The notes under the pieces: model-generated
Told to the model about the DNA's origin: nothing
The model's input: the letters and a program-made list of their open reading frames with translations, nothing else
The model's database searches: none
Part shown: positions 35,985 to 43,781 of the stretch, in pieces
Position numbering within the stretch: position 1 is the stretch's first letter
Layout of the letters: each line of letters opens with the position of its first letter
Program-made: the position numbers and the translations under genes
Assembly (NCBI RefSeq): GCF_013201625.1
Contig: NZ_CP053839.1
Span: 992,001 to 1,056,000, forward strand
Direction of reading: 5' to 3'
Length of the DNA: 64,000 bases
Origin: Aliarcobacter lanthieri
GTDB lineage: Bacteria > Campylobacterota > Campylobacteria > Campylobacterales > Arcobacteraceae

Positions 35985-36008
35985 AGAAATTTTAAAGGGA
36001 GAATTTTT

Positions 36009-36998
36009 ATGAAGAGATTTAAAGTATTACTTATTTTTATGTTTTGTATTATTATTTATAGTAATTTAGGAGCTAATGGTTATCCTAATATAACTGTTAT
36101 TGATAAAATAAGTGAAAATAAGCCAAAATTTAATAGTTTAGCTGAAGAGGAAGCCTACAATAAACAAGAAAAAGAAAGAGAAAAACTTAAAGCTCAAGAA
36201 TCTAACTCGATAATTGAAGAAACAAAAAAAGAAATTAATCAATACTACAAAGATAGAATTGATTTTTTTAAATCATTTCTTGTTAAAAAAAATGAATCTA
36301 AAGAATCTATTGATAAAAAATATCAAAATAGTGAAAAGATTGTTAATGAAATAAAACAAAACTATGCAAAATTAATAGAAAAGGCAAATAAATATAATAT
36401 TGGTAAGCATTATAGCCAACAAGACAGAAATAGTACTAAAAATAGAGAGTTATATGAAGCTTTAAATGATTATATAGTAGGTCTTCCTATGAATTTTATT
36501 CATAACCTTAATATAGATGTATTTACTACTATTTACTACCAAGAGTATCTAAAAGAGCAATATGAAACTTTTGATTATAGAGATAAAATAAGAAAAGAGG
36601 AAGAATTAAGATTAATCGAAAAAGAGAAATCAAAAATTAAATATCAAAAATTAGCAGAAGAACAAAAGAAAAAAGCTGAAGAAGAAAAAATACAAAAACA
36701 AATTGAGCTTGAAAATAAAAATAAAAAAATTGAACTAGAAAGAAAAAAAGTTCAAAAAGTTTGTGCTGATTGGTTAGAAAAATCTCATAAGGAAGTTTAT
36801 TCTCTTGGTGTTGGAGAATTGATCTTAAGTGTAAGAAATGGTCAAATAGGTAAAGAATTTCAAATTTATAATGTAGAGAAAAATACTTTTCTTGTAGGAA
36901 ATCCTTCAACATCAAGAGATAACTTTTATATTTATAAGAGTGATTCTATACCATATAATTCTATAGAAAATGCTCCTAGTGAATATTGTTATAAGTAA
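36009..36998 (+). CDS. secreted coiled-coil hypothetical protein
   Basis: This 329-aa protein has a signal peptide (FKVLLIFMFCIIIYSNLGA). Two long Lys/Glu-rich helical stretches follow (about 45-125 and 185-250). The C-terminal domain of about 80 residues has two or more Cys (KVCADWLEKSHKEVYSLGVG, and CYK at the end). No family is recognised. AAGGGAG precedes the ATG. It is the first gene of a four-gene run of exported or membrane proteins divergent from an XRE repressor. Confidence 0.55.
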   Translation: MKRFKVLLIFMFCIIIYSNLGANGYPNITVIDKISENKPKFNSLAEEEAYNKQEKEREKLKAQESNSIIEETKKEINQYYKDRIDFFKSFLVKKNESKESIDKKYQNSEKIVNEIKQNYAKLIEKANKYNIGKHYSQQDRNSTKNRELYEALNDYIVGLPMNFIHNLNIDVFTTIYYQEYLKEQYETFDYRDKIRKEEELRLIEKEKSKIKYQKLAEEQKKKAEEEKIQKQIELENKNKKIELERKKVQKVCADWLEKSHKEVYSLGVGELILSVRNGQIGKEFQIYNVEKNTFLVGNPSTSRDNFYIYKSDSIPYNSIENAPSEYCYK

Positions 36999-37014
36999 AA
37001 ATAAAGGTATATAA

Positions 37015-37809
37015 ATGAGAAAAATATTTTTAATGATATTTTTATTAGTTAATCAAATTATTGCAGATAGTTGGATTAGTGGTTGGGAAATAGGTGGTAT
37101 TAATACTTATGAAGTATCAAATTTTAAAGGTGATACTTTAAAAATATTTTGTTCTGATAATTTTAGTAGTTTTTCTTTAAATGACAAAGCTACTTTAGAA
37201 GATGATATAACAATTATTACAAATGATAACAGAAAAGTTGTAGCAATATCTCATTTGAGTAATGGAAGTGAAGGAATATCTACGGAATTAGCTTTTGATA
37301 ATTTACTTTATGAGCTTAGTCAAACTGGAAAGCTGAAAGTTATATTAGGAAACGAAATAGCTGAATTTGATATTTTTAAGAATAATATTAATGCTGAAAT
37401 TATTCCAAGTTGTGGATATGAAAGATTTTATGAGAAAGATAATTCTTCTAATATTAGCAATTGGCAAAGTTTTATAGAAAATGGTATTAATTCTTATGTA
37501 TTACTTAATGATAATGCAGATAGTCTAAGTTTAGCTTGTAATAGTAACCACACTGTAATTTTATTTAACAATGAAGGTGGAAATAAAAACATTATTATAG
37601 CCATTAATGAGAATAATTTTAAATTTGAAACTAAAACATTAATTGAAAATAAATTAACTGCAATTAATAAAGATGCAGCTTTAAATTATTTTCTACACGA
37701 GATTAGCAAAGAGGGTAATATAACTATCAAATTTAATGGTAATAGTGCTAGTTTCAATGTTGGAGTGAATAATATAAATAGTGAAATTATTCAAAATTGT
37801 GGTTATTAA
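37015..37809 (+). CDS. secreted protein with two internal repeats
   Basis: This 264-aa protein has a signal peptide (RKIFLMIFLLVNQIIA). The mature part is two copies of a domain of about 115 residues (20-134 and 150-264). Both share GIN(T/S)Y near the start, a Cys around 25 residues further on (Cys46, Cys175), a K-rich beta segment, NxxLxEhS-like helices, and an ending of NIN(A/S)EII then CGY (Cys133, Cys262). One disulphide per repeat is likely. The family is not recognised. It follows the 36009 gene by 16 bases. Confidence 0.6.
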   Translation: MRKIFLMIFLLVNQIIADSWISGWEIGGINTYEVSNFKGDTLKIFCSDNFSSFSLNDKATLEDDITIITNDNRKVVAISHLSNGSEGISTELAFDNLLYELSQTGKLKVILGNEIAEFDIFKNNINAEIIPSCGYERFYEKDNSSNISNWQSFIENGINSYVLLNDNADSLSLACNSNHTVILFNNEGGNKNIIIAINENNFKFETKTLIENKLTAINKDAALNYFLHEISKEGNITIKFNGNSASFNVGVNNINSEIIQNCGY

Positions 37810-37845
37810 TTTATTTAATATCATTTATTATTTAAGGAGTAAGAT

Positions 37846-38280
37846 ATGATTAAAAATGAACAAACCAATATTATTGATTCTATATTAAATCTTGGACAAA
37901 AGATCATCCCTTTATTATTGATATTGTCTTTTATATATGTATTTTATATAGTTCCAACATATCCAAAAATTGATAAAACTTTACCTTATGATGTAATTTC
38001 AAATAAAATCGAAGAAGTCGTATTGAAAAATATATCTTATTCATCTCTTGAATACTCTAGCGATTCAAGAAAGTTATTAAAATTTAGAAAAGCTGTATAT
38101 AAATCAGGAAATAATATGGATAAATGTAAAACAAAAGAGTGTTTAGTTGATGAATATGAGAATTTTATGGATGATTGGGCTTCTACACAAATTAAGCAAC
38201 AAACTAGATATTATTATTTAATGGATTTAGGGATAATTGGAGAAATACTTATTACTATGTATAAAGATTTAATGCGATAA
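37846..38280 (+). CDS. membrane-anchored small protein
   Basis: This 144-aa protein has one membrane helix at about 14-36 (ILNLGQKIIPLLLILSFIYV). A soluble domain follows, probably periplasmic, with a close Cys pair (MDKCKTKECLVDEYENFMDD). The family is not recognised. AAGGAG precedes the ATG. It is the third gene of the cargo module. Confidence 0.5.
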   Translation: MIKNEQTNIIDSILNLGQKIIPLLLILSFIYVFYIVPTYPKIDKTLPYDVISNKIEEVVLKNISYSSLEYSSDSRKLLKFRKAVYKSGNNMDKCKTKECLVDEYENFMDDWASTQIKQQTRYYYLMDLGIIGEILITMYKDLMR

Positions 38281-38293
38281 AAGAGGTTAATAT

Positions 38294-38932
38294 ATGAAAA
38301 GATTATTTAAGGTTATTATTTTTATTTCTATAGGTTGGATAGGATTTGAATATTTTAAATATACATTTTTTACATACGATGGTACAGATAAATCTATAGA
38401 AAGAATGTTGAAATTAGTTCCTCTAAGCCAAAAGACAGAATTTATTAATAATTTTGATTTAGTTTTAGCTAATTATTATAGAAAAGAATTTGAATTAGAT
38501 GGTTTCAATGTAGATGAGATAAGAAATGAAGCAATAAAAATTAAACGTAATATTGCTAATAACAATATTAAGTTTTTAAATAAATATATTGAGTATCTAC
38601 AAAATAATAATAAAAAAGATTCTTATTTAGATTTTTCAGAATATGGAGTAATATCTGCACCAAAACAAGGATATATTTATAGTAAAAAGTTTTCAATAAA
38701 GGAGATGAAGGATATTATAAAACACAAAGGAGATTATCAGTTTTATAAGTATATGTTAGAGTATAAAATTGGATTTTTCGAAGTTTGTAAATATGAATTA
38801 TGCCAATGTGTTTTTGATGAAATAATAAAAAGATATTCTTTACGAGAAATAAGAGATTTTGAGAAATTGTCTGATAAAGAGATGTCAAAAATTCTATTGG
38901 ATTTAGTAAATAGTTGTAAAAATAGCTCTTAA
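38294..38932 (+). CDS. membrane-anchored hypothetical protein
   Basis: This 212-aa protein has an N-terminal hydrophobic helix (FKVIIFISIGWIGFEYFKYT) that may be an anchor. A helical charged domain follows, with a Cys cluster near 170-178 (EVCKYELCQCVFDEI). The family is not recognised. AGAGG precedes the ATG, and it is 13 bases after the preceding gene. It is the last gene of the cargo module. Confidence 0.5.
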   Translation: MKRLFKVIIFISIGWIGFEYFKYTFFTYDGTDKSIERMLKLVPLSQKTEFINNFDLVLANYYRKEFELDGFNVDEIRNEAIKIKRNIANNNIKFLNKYIEYLQNNNKKDSYLDFSEYGVISAPKQGYIYSKKFSIKEMKDIIKHKGDYQFYKYMLEYKIGFFEVCKYELCQCVFDEIIKRYSLREIRDFEKLSDKEMSKILLDLVNSCKNSS

Positions 38933-39013
38933 CAAACATTTATATATTTTGGGAGTAATTATAATAAATTAGTATTATCAGATAAAATAATATCAAGGAT
39001 TGACACTGAATTA

Positions 39014-39186
39014 CTAACATTCCTTATTAATCTCATACCTAACATTTCTCTCAGCAGTACCTTATGTTTTATACATCCAAATTTTAAAAAAGCAGCTATA
39101 TCCCTAACTGCTGTAGCTTTACTAACTTTTGTTAAAGAAATATGTTTTTTGATATTTAATTGATGTTCAAATTTATAATATTTTTT
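39014..39186 (-). pseudogene. 3' remnant of a Fic-family gene (winged-helix end)
   Basis: On the minus strand the frame reads FEHQLNIKKHISLTKVSKAT, then AVRDIAAFLKFGCIK. After a 1-base frameshift near 39058-39064 it continues as GTAERNVRYEINKEC-stop. This is the typical C-terminal winged helix of long Fic proteins (SKATAxRDL...G...R...Y). No Fic catalytic motif remains upstream, where the frame is closed by TAG at 39187-39189. It is a second decayed fic in the element. Confidence 0.75.
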
Positions 39187-39300
39187 CTATATTTAAATCT
39201 TTGAATCGAATAATTAATATAATAGTCTCATAGAATGAGCCGATTAAAGTTTATAATTGTATGGTTATTCTATTTTCTTAAGTTTATATGTATAAAATAT

Positions 39301-39329
39301 TTGACAAAAATTAATATAAACAGTATTAT
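39301..39329 (+). promoter_or_regulatory. sigma-70 promoter for hipBA
   Basis: TTGACA (39301-39306) and TATTAT (39324-39329) are 17 bases apart, 30 bases before the likely hipB start. TAATATAA occurs twice around the -10 region and may serve as an autoregulatory operator. Confidence 0.6.
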
Positions 39330-39358
39330 TGACTAATATAATATACAAAAGGTTTTTC

Positions 39359-39598
39359 ATGGATTTTTATGAATTAGGAAAAGAGTTAGCAACTTTACGA
39401 AAAAGTAAGAATATATCTCAACAAGCTATTTCAAAAGATTTGAATATCTCAAGAGCAACTATTAGTAATTTTGAATTAGGTACAAGTTCTGATATAGGAT
39501 TAAAAAAAGTTTTACAGATAATTGATTACTTAGGATATGAAATAAATCTAAAGGAAAAATCACCTTTTCCTGTTTTTGAGGATGTTGTAAATGGATAA
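39359..39598 (+). CDS. hipB: HipB-like antitoxin, XRE family
   Basis: The preferred start is ATG 39359 with AAAAGG upstream, giving 79 aa. A longer frame from 39329 would begin inside the promoter. The HTH covers about 5-60: LGKELATLRKSKNISQQAIS, then DLNISRATISNFELG. The C-terminal tail is LKEKSPFPVFEDVVNG. It overlaps hipA by 8 bases. HipB represses the operon and neutralises HipA. Confidence 0.82.
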   Translation: MDFYELGKELATLRKSKNISQQAISKDLNISRATISNFELGTSSDIGLKKVLQIIDYLGYEINLKEKSPFPVFEDVVNG

Positions 39599-40733
39599 AT
39601 TAAATATAAAAGTAGATTTAAGTAATATAGGAAAATTAGTAAAAGAGAATGATGAGTTTATATTTTTATATACAAGTGAGAATATAAAAGATTTTATCTC
39701 TTTGATTATGCCTGTTCGTCAAAAGCCATATATTCATAATAAACTTCACCCAATTTTTGAAATGCATTTACCAGAAGGATATTTATTATCTATTATTAAA
39801 AAACATTTTTCAAAGCTTCAAAAAACTGATGATTTTGGGCTTTTAAATATAATGTCAAGCTCTATAAATGGAAGAATATCTTATGAAACAGATTTTATAA
39901 AAGTTGCAAATAATCTGACTTTAGATGATTTACTTCATCCTAAAAGTGATACTTTATTTGATGAACTTGTAAACAAATTTGCATTAAATTCAGCTCTTAG
40001 TGGAGTTCAACCAAAGGTATTAGCAACTATTGAAAATAAGGCTACTTTAAAAATTGATGATTATATTGTTAAATCTTGGGGAGAGGATTATCAAGAATTA
40101 GCTTTGAATGAATATTACTGTATGAAAATAGTAAAACTTGCGAATATTGAAGTTCCAGAATTTTTTATTTCTGATGATGAAAAACTTTTTATTATGAAAC
40201 GATTTGATAAAATTGAAGATAGGTATATTGGATTTGAAGATATGTGTGTGCTAATGGGTAAACAAAGAGACGATAAATATGAAGGTTCTCTTGAACAAAT
40301 AGTAAAAACTATAAAAACATTTGTTTCTTCACAACATAAAAAATCTTCTTTGGTACAATTTTTTAAAATGACTTATTTAAATTATAGATTAAAAAATGGT
40401 GATGCTCATTTAAAAAATTTTGGATTAATTTATAATGGTATAGATGATATAAAATTAGCTCCTGCCTATGATGTTGTATCAACTGTAGTTTACATAAAAA
40501 ATGATATTCCAGCTCTTTTATTACTTGGTAGTAAAAAATGGTGGGATAGAAAATATCTTGAGAAATTTGGTATTCAAACTTGTTCTTTGACTCAAAAAGA
40601 AGTAGAAAATGCGATTTCTCAATGTGAAAATACTATAAATATAGTCAGAGATGAACTTTTAGAAAGATTGAAAGTAGAAAAAAATAAAAATAAAATAGAA
40701 GTTTTACAGAAATTAATAGAAGTTATCAATTAA
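39591..40733 (+). CDS. hipA: HipA-like serine/threonine kinase toxin
   Basis: This 380-aa protein has an N-terminal subdomain (about 1-115) and a kinase core with LSGVQPKVLA (about 140). It has NGDAHLKNFGL (about 268-278, catalytic loop) and PAYDVVST (the metal-binding Asp). All key HipA motifs are present, so it looks active. HipA kinases phosphorylate glutamyl-tRNA synthetase or other targets and slow growth. The gene converges on the integrase gene with an 8-base overlap of the two 3' ends. Confidence 0.88.
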   Translation: MDKLNIKVDLSNIGKLVKENDEFIFLYTSENIKDFISLIMPVRQKPYIHNKLHPIFEMHLPEGYLLSIIKKHFSKLQKTDDFGLLNIMSSSINGRISYETDFIKVANNLTLDDLLHPKSDTLFDELVNKFALNSALSGVQPKVLATIENKATLKIDDYIVKSWGEDYQELALNEYYCMKIVKLANIEVPEFFISDDEKLFIMKRFDKIEDRYIGFEDMCVLMGKQRDDKYEGSLEQIVKTIKTFVSSQHKKSSLVQFFKMTYLNYRLKNGDAHLKNFGLIYNGIDDIKLAPAYDVVSTVVYIKNDIPALLLLGSKKWWDRKYLEKFGIQTCSLTQKEVENAISQCENTINIVRDELLERLKVEKNKNKIEVLQKLIEVIN

Positions 40734-42012
40734 TTTCTAAAATACTTATTGCTTTTTTTATTTGTTCTTCTGTTGCATTTGGATAAAGATTTTTTATAGC
40801 TAAAAATTTATCATCTTCAATTTCAACATTTATTATTTTTTCATCATTAATTAGCATTTCAATGGTTGATTGAGCTTTTAATGCTAATTCTGAGCCATCA
40901 GTAAGATAAGAACGCTGAGTTGTACTTAGATTAGTATGAGACAGCATCTTTGAAACTGAAAATATATCTGCACCATTTCTTAGTGAAACTACTCCTACCA
41001 TACTTCTTAAATCATGCATAACCATATTATGTATATCAATACTTCTCATACATTTTTTAAAATGATAAATTGTATTATCTCTACCCATAGGAAAAATTCT
41101 TCCAGTTGTTGTTTTTTGCTCTTTAATTGCTTTATATAAAATGGGTAATAACTTAAATGTATGTTCTTTTTTATTTTTTGAATTTTCAGCAACTATTGTA
41201 AAAGTATTATCTTTATAGTTAATATGTTCGTGTTTTAGCTGTAGAACTTCATTAACTCTTCTTCCTGTAAGTAAAAAAGAGAATATTCCTCTCATGATTG
41301 GATGTTCATATGTTAATAGGGCTTTAGCTATTTTAAGTGCATCTTCATCACTACCTTTAAACTTTCTTTCTCCCGTATGTTTAGGAAATACAATTTTTTT
41401 CCAATTAAGCATTATATCATTAACTTCAAGAATAGGTTGCATAACTACTTTAATAGTTTTAATTGTTGTTGGCTTTTTCTTTTTTTCTATAGCTTCATTT
41501 ATTAAATTTTGTATATGAGTTTCTGTTATATCATCAATAAGCATTTTGTCAAAAGTTTTAGATAAATAGTTTTTATAACAAACTTCATAAACTCTTATGG
41601 TGTTAGCCCTTTTATCAATTTTTTTAACATTTATCCAAGCTTGATACACATTTTTAAAACTTCTATCTTTTGGATCTATTTTAGGTAATTTTATATTCTC
41701 TGTTTTTAAAGTACCTTTTTCTTTTAATATTGCAATCATTTCATTTCGTTTTGAAATCATACTTTCAACAGCTCTAATAATAGATGTTCCTTTTGTAATA
41801 TTAAAAACTTTTTTACCCCTACATCTTTTATTTTTATATATAGCTTCAACCGCTATTTCAATTTTATAATTTTGATTTGGTGTAGCTGTTACACCTTTAG
41901 CAGTATATTTTTCTTCACTTGGTTTTAAAAGAATATACATCCCTTGAGCTCTTTTATCACCAGCTTCTAACTTAATTTTAAATGGTAAGGTTTTTTCTTC
42001 TAAAGTATCCAT
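40726..42012 (-). CDS. int: tyrosine recombinase (phage-type integrase)
   Basis: The start chosen is ATG 42012 (428 aa), because AAAGG sits about 7 bases upstream. The frame extends to TTG 42033, but that codon lies in the inverted repeat. The N-terminal part is a SAM-like arm and core-binding region with SFKNVYQAWINVKK. The catalytic core has TGRRVNEVLQLKHEHI (first Arg), HDLRSM (His-x-x-Arg), LSHTNLSTTQRSYL (second His and the Tyr nucleophile). It lies about 160 bases inside the right repeat and most likely drives integration at the rseP end. Confidence 0.93.
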   Translation of the reverse strand: MDTLEEKTLPFKIKLEAGDKRAQGMYILLKPSEEKYTAKGVTATPNQNYKIEIAVEAIYKNKRCRGKKVFNITKGTSIIRAVESMISKRNEMIAILKEKGTLKTENIKLPKIDPKDRSFKNVYQAWINVKKIDKRANTIRVYEVCYKNYLSKTFDKMLIDDITETHIQNLINEAIEKKKKPTTIKTIKVVMQPILEVNDIMLNWKKIVFPKHTGERKFKGSDEDALKIAKALLTYEHPIMRGIFSFLLTGRRVNEVLQLKHEHINYKDNTFTIVAENSKNKKEHTFKLLPILYKAIKEQKTTTGRIFPMGRDNTIYHFKKCMRSIDIHNMVMHDLRSMVGVVSLRNGADIFSVSKMLSHTNLSTTQRSYLTDGSELALKAQSTIEMLINDEKIINVEIEDDKFLAIKNLYPNATEEQIKKAISILEIN

Positions 42013-42032
42013 ATTTACACCTTTGGAGTTCA

Positions 42033-42072
42033 ATCCCTACTTTTTTATAAAAAATCGTAAAAAAGTAGGGAT
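42033..42072. promoter_or_regulatory. inverted repeat upstream of the integrase, candidate arm site
   Basis: ATCCCTACTTTTTT (42033-42046) pairs perfectly with AAAAAAGTAGGGAT (42059-42072). The outer 9 bases match the repeat at 16290-16329 near the left end. It lies directly before the integrase start, so it could be a recombinase site, an operator, or both. Confidence 0.55.
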
Positions 42073-42127
42073 AATTGTAGGAAATTGTATTTTATTATAG
42101 CTGAATATTAGTTTTAATTTAGTAATA

Positions 42128-42147
42128 AAAGCCTTAAATAAGGCTTT
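42128..42147 (-). terminator. terminator supplied by the element to rseP
   Basis: AAAGCCTT (42128-42135) and AAGGCTTT (42140-42147) form an 8-bp GC-containing stem with a 4-nt loop. On the minus strand TATTACT follows. It lies 24 bases past the rseP stop but outside the repeat, so it belongs to the element. It would cut rseP transcription off from yggS. Confidence 0.65.
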
Positions 42148-42170
42148 ATAGTTAGTTGTAATTATTTATA

Positions 42171-42199
42171 TTATCCATTTAAAAATAATCTATTAATAT
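42171..42199. repeat. attR, 29-bp direct repeat (rseP/element junction)
   Basis: Identical to 16208-16236. It forms the last codons and stop of the intact rseP gene, with rseP sequence on its right and element DNA on its left. Confidence 0.85.
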
Positions 42200-43229
42200 C
42201 ATTGTAAATTCCAAGAAGCATTAAGCATCCTAAAATTAACCATCCCATAATTGTTAAAAACATAAAAACTTGTTCACTTGGTTTTCTTCTAGTAATCATT
42301 TCGTATAAATTAAACATTATATGACCACCATCAAGAGCTGGAATTGGTAAAAGATTTAAAACTCCTAGATTAACTGAAATTAATGCAGTTATTGTAAGAA
42401 GTGCTATAAAAGAATTTTCACTAGCATCTGATATAACTTTTCCAATAGTTATAACTCCTCCAATCTCACTAGATGGTATAATTCCAGAAATTAATTTCTG
42501 AACACCTTGAAAAATCATAGTTGAAGCAAATATAGTTTTTTCATAAGCATAAACTAAAGCTTGAGAAATATTTAATTGTAATGTTATTATCTTTCCAGAA
42601 GGAGATATTCCTATCATCCTTTTTTGAATTTTTTCATTAAACATGTTCTGACTATCACTAATATGAGGTGCTATAGTTTTTACTAATATTTGATTATCTC
42701 TTTTTACAAAAAATTGTAATGAACCTTGTGTTGTTGTGATAATTTTTCCTATTTCATCCCAAGATTTTATATCTTTATCATTTATTCTTATTATTTCATC
42801 ATTTTTCATAAGTCCAGCATAAAAAGCAGGAGAATTTTCTTGAACAGTTCCTATTTGTGCAGCCCAAGTATTTGCTCCCATTAATGCAATTGTAAAATAA
42901 AGAATGGCAGCTAAAATAAAGTTTGCAAAAGGTCCAGCAAAAAGTATAATTATTCTTTGCCAAGGTTTTTTAGTATTATATGAATCCTCTCCATTTTCAA
43001 CTAAAGTTGGTTTTGAATCATCTTGTCCTTTCATTTGAACATATCCACCAAGTGGTATCATAGCAAATTGCCAAGTTGTACCTGCCCAATATTTTGAATA
43101 TATAGCTTTACCAAATCCTATTGAAAACTTTTCAACTTTCACTCCAAAATATTTTGCTGCTAAGAAGTGTCCTAATTCATGGAAAAAAACTAAAAAAGAT
43201 AAAACTAATATAAAAGTAATAGTACCCAA
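42171..43229 (-). CDS. rseP: RIP/site-2 zinc metalloprotease
   Basis: This 352-aa inner-membrane protein has HELGH at about 18-22, a PDZ domain at about 115-190, and the second active-site segment LLPIPALDGGHIMF near 300. Site-2 proteases cut membrane anti-sigma factors or remnant signal peptides. The last 10 codons lie in the attachment repeat and were restored by integration, so the protein remains full length. It follows pgsA by 9 bases on the same strand. Confidence 0.93.
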   Translation of the reverse strand: MGTITFILVLSFLVFFHELGHFLAAKYFGVKVEKFSIGFGKAIYSKYWAGTTWQFAMIPLGGYVQMKGQDDSKPTLVENGEDSYNTKKPWQRIIILFAGPFANFILAAILYFTIALMGANTWAAQIGTVQENSPAFYAGLMKNDEIIRINDKDIKSWDEIGKIITTTQGSLQFFVKRDNQILVKTIAPHISDSQNMFNEKIQKRMIGISPSGKIITLQLNISQALVYAYEKTIFASTMIFQGVQKLISGIIPSSEIGGVITIGKVISDASENSFIALLTITALISVNLGVLNLLPIPALDGGHIMFNLYEMITRRKPSEQVFMFLTIMGWLILGCLMLLGIYNDINRLFLNG

Positions 43230-43238
43230 GAAAAGCCT

Positions 43239-43781
43239 TTAATTTTTAAAATAATCTCTTGTATATTCATATCCAGAATATAAAGTTAAAAAAACAGCAA
43301 GCCACAATATAGCTGTTGCATAAGGCCAGTTCATAATTAAAAATCCAATAGCAAACATTTGTACAACTGTTTTTACTTTTCCAGCCATTGTTGCAGCTAC
43401 ATCTTTCCCTTCTGCTACGGCAACAACTCTAAGTCCTGTTATAAAAAATTCTCTTGAAAGTATCAAAAATACAGCCCAAACACTTGCTCTATCTATTGCA
43501 ATAAGTCCTAAAAAACCAGCAAGAACAAGCATCTTATCAGCAAGAGGATCTAAAATCCCACCTAATTTTGTCATTTGATCCCAACTTCTCGCAATAAAGC
43601 CATCAAAAAAATCTGTAACTGAAGCTATCACAAAAATAAGTCCAGCAAAATAGTCAAACCAAGATATATGCCAAGATGAAAATATAGGATTTTCTCTATC
43701 AATAAAAAACCATAGCATTAGTGGAGCTAATGCTATTCTAAATAGAGCTAAAGTATTTGGAAGGTTTAGTGATTTTGGCAT
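43239..43781 (-). CDS. pgsA: CDP-diacylglycerol-glycerol-3-phosphate 3-phosphatidyltransferase
   Basis: This 180-aa membrane protein has the CDP-alcohol phosphotransferase motif DFFDGFIARSWDQMTKLGG then ILDPLADK. It makes phosphatidylglycerophosphate, the first committed step to phosphatidylglycerol. Its start overlaps the stop of the SDR gene by 1 base, so the two are coupled. Confidence 0.93.
   Translation of the reverse strand: MPKSLNLPNTLALFRIALAPLMLWFFIDRENPIFSSWHISWFDYFAGLIFVIASVTDFFDGFIARSWDQMTKLGGILDPLADKMLVLAGFLGLIAIDRASVWAVFLILSREFFITGLRVVAVAEGKDVAATMAGKVKTVVQMFAIGFLIMNWPYATAILWLAVFLTLYSGYEYTRDYFKN

Larger units (their letters stand above)
16208..42199. mobile_element. integrated genetic element, about 26 kb, at the rseP/yggS junction
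   Basis: An exact 29-bp direct repeat starts TTATCCATTT and ends TATTAATAT. It occurs at 16208-16236 and 42171-42199, with a tyrosine recombinase gene just inside the right copy. The content between them is typical of mobile DNA: Xis-like regulators, DUF932, Gp157-like, Rad52-family, DUF2958, a YfjJ-type protein, a type I restriction operon, toxin-antitoxin genes and decayed genes. Outside, ordinary core genes resume on both sides. No capsid, tail, conjugation or transfer genes were recognised. It may therefore be a satellite, a mobilisable island or a decayed integrative plasmid. Confidence 0.9.

Noticed and set aside
38715-38939. Minus-strand 74-aa frame over the end of the cargo module
   Set aside because: No RBS or domain; it overlaps a plus-strand gene with a good start and consistent operon spacing.
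42013-42033. TTG start of the integrase at 42033
   Set aside because: ATG 42012 has a proper RBS, and the TTG falls inside the inverted repeat used as a regulatory candidate.
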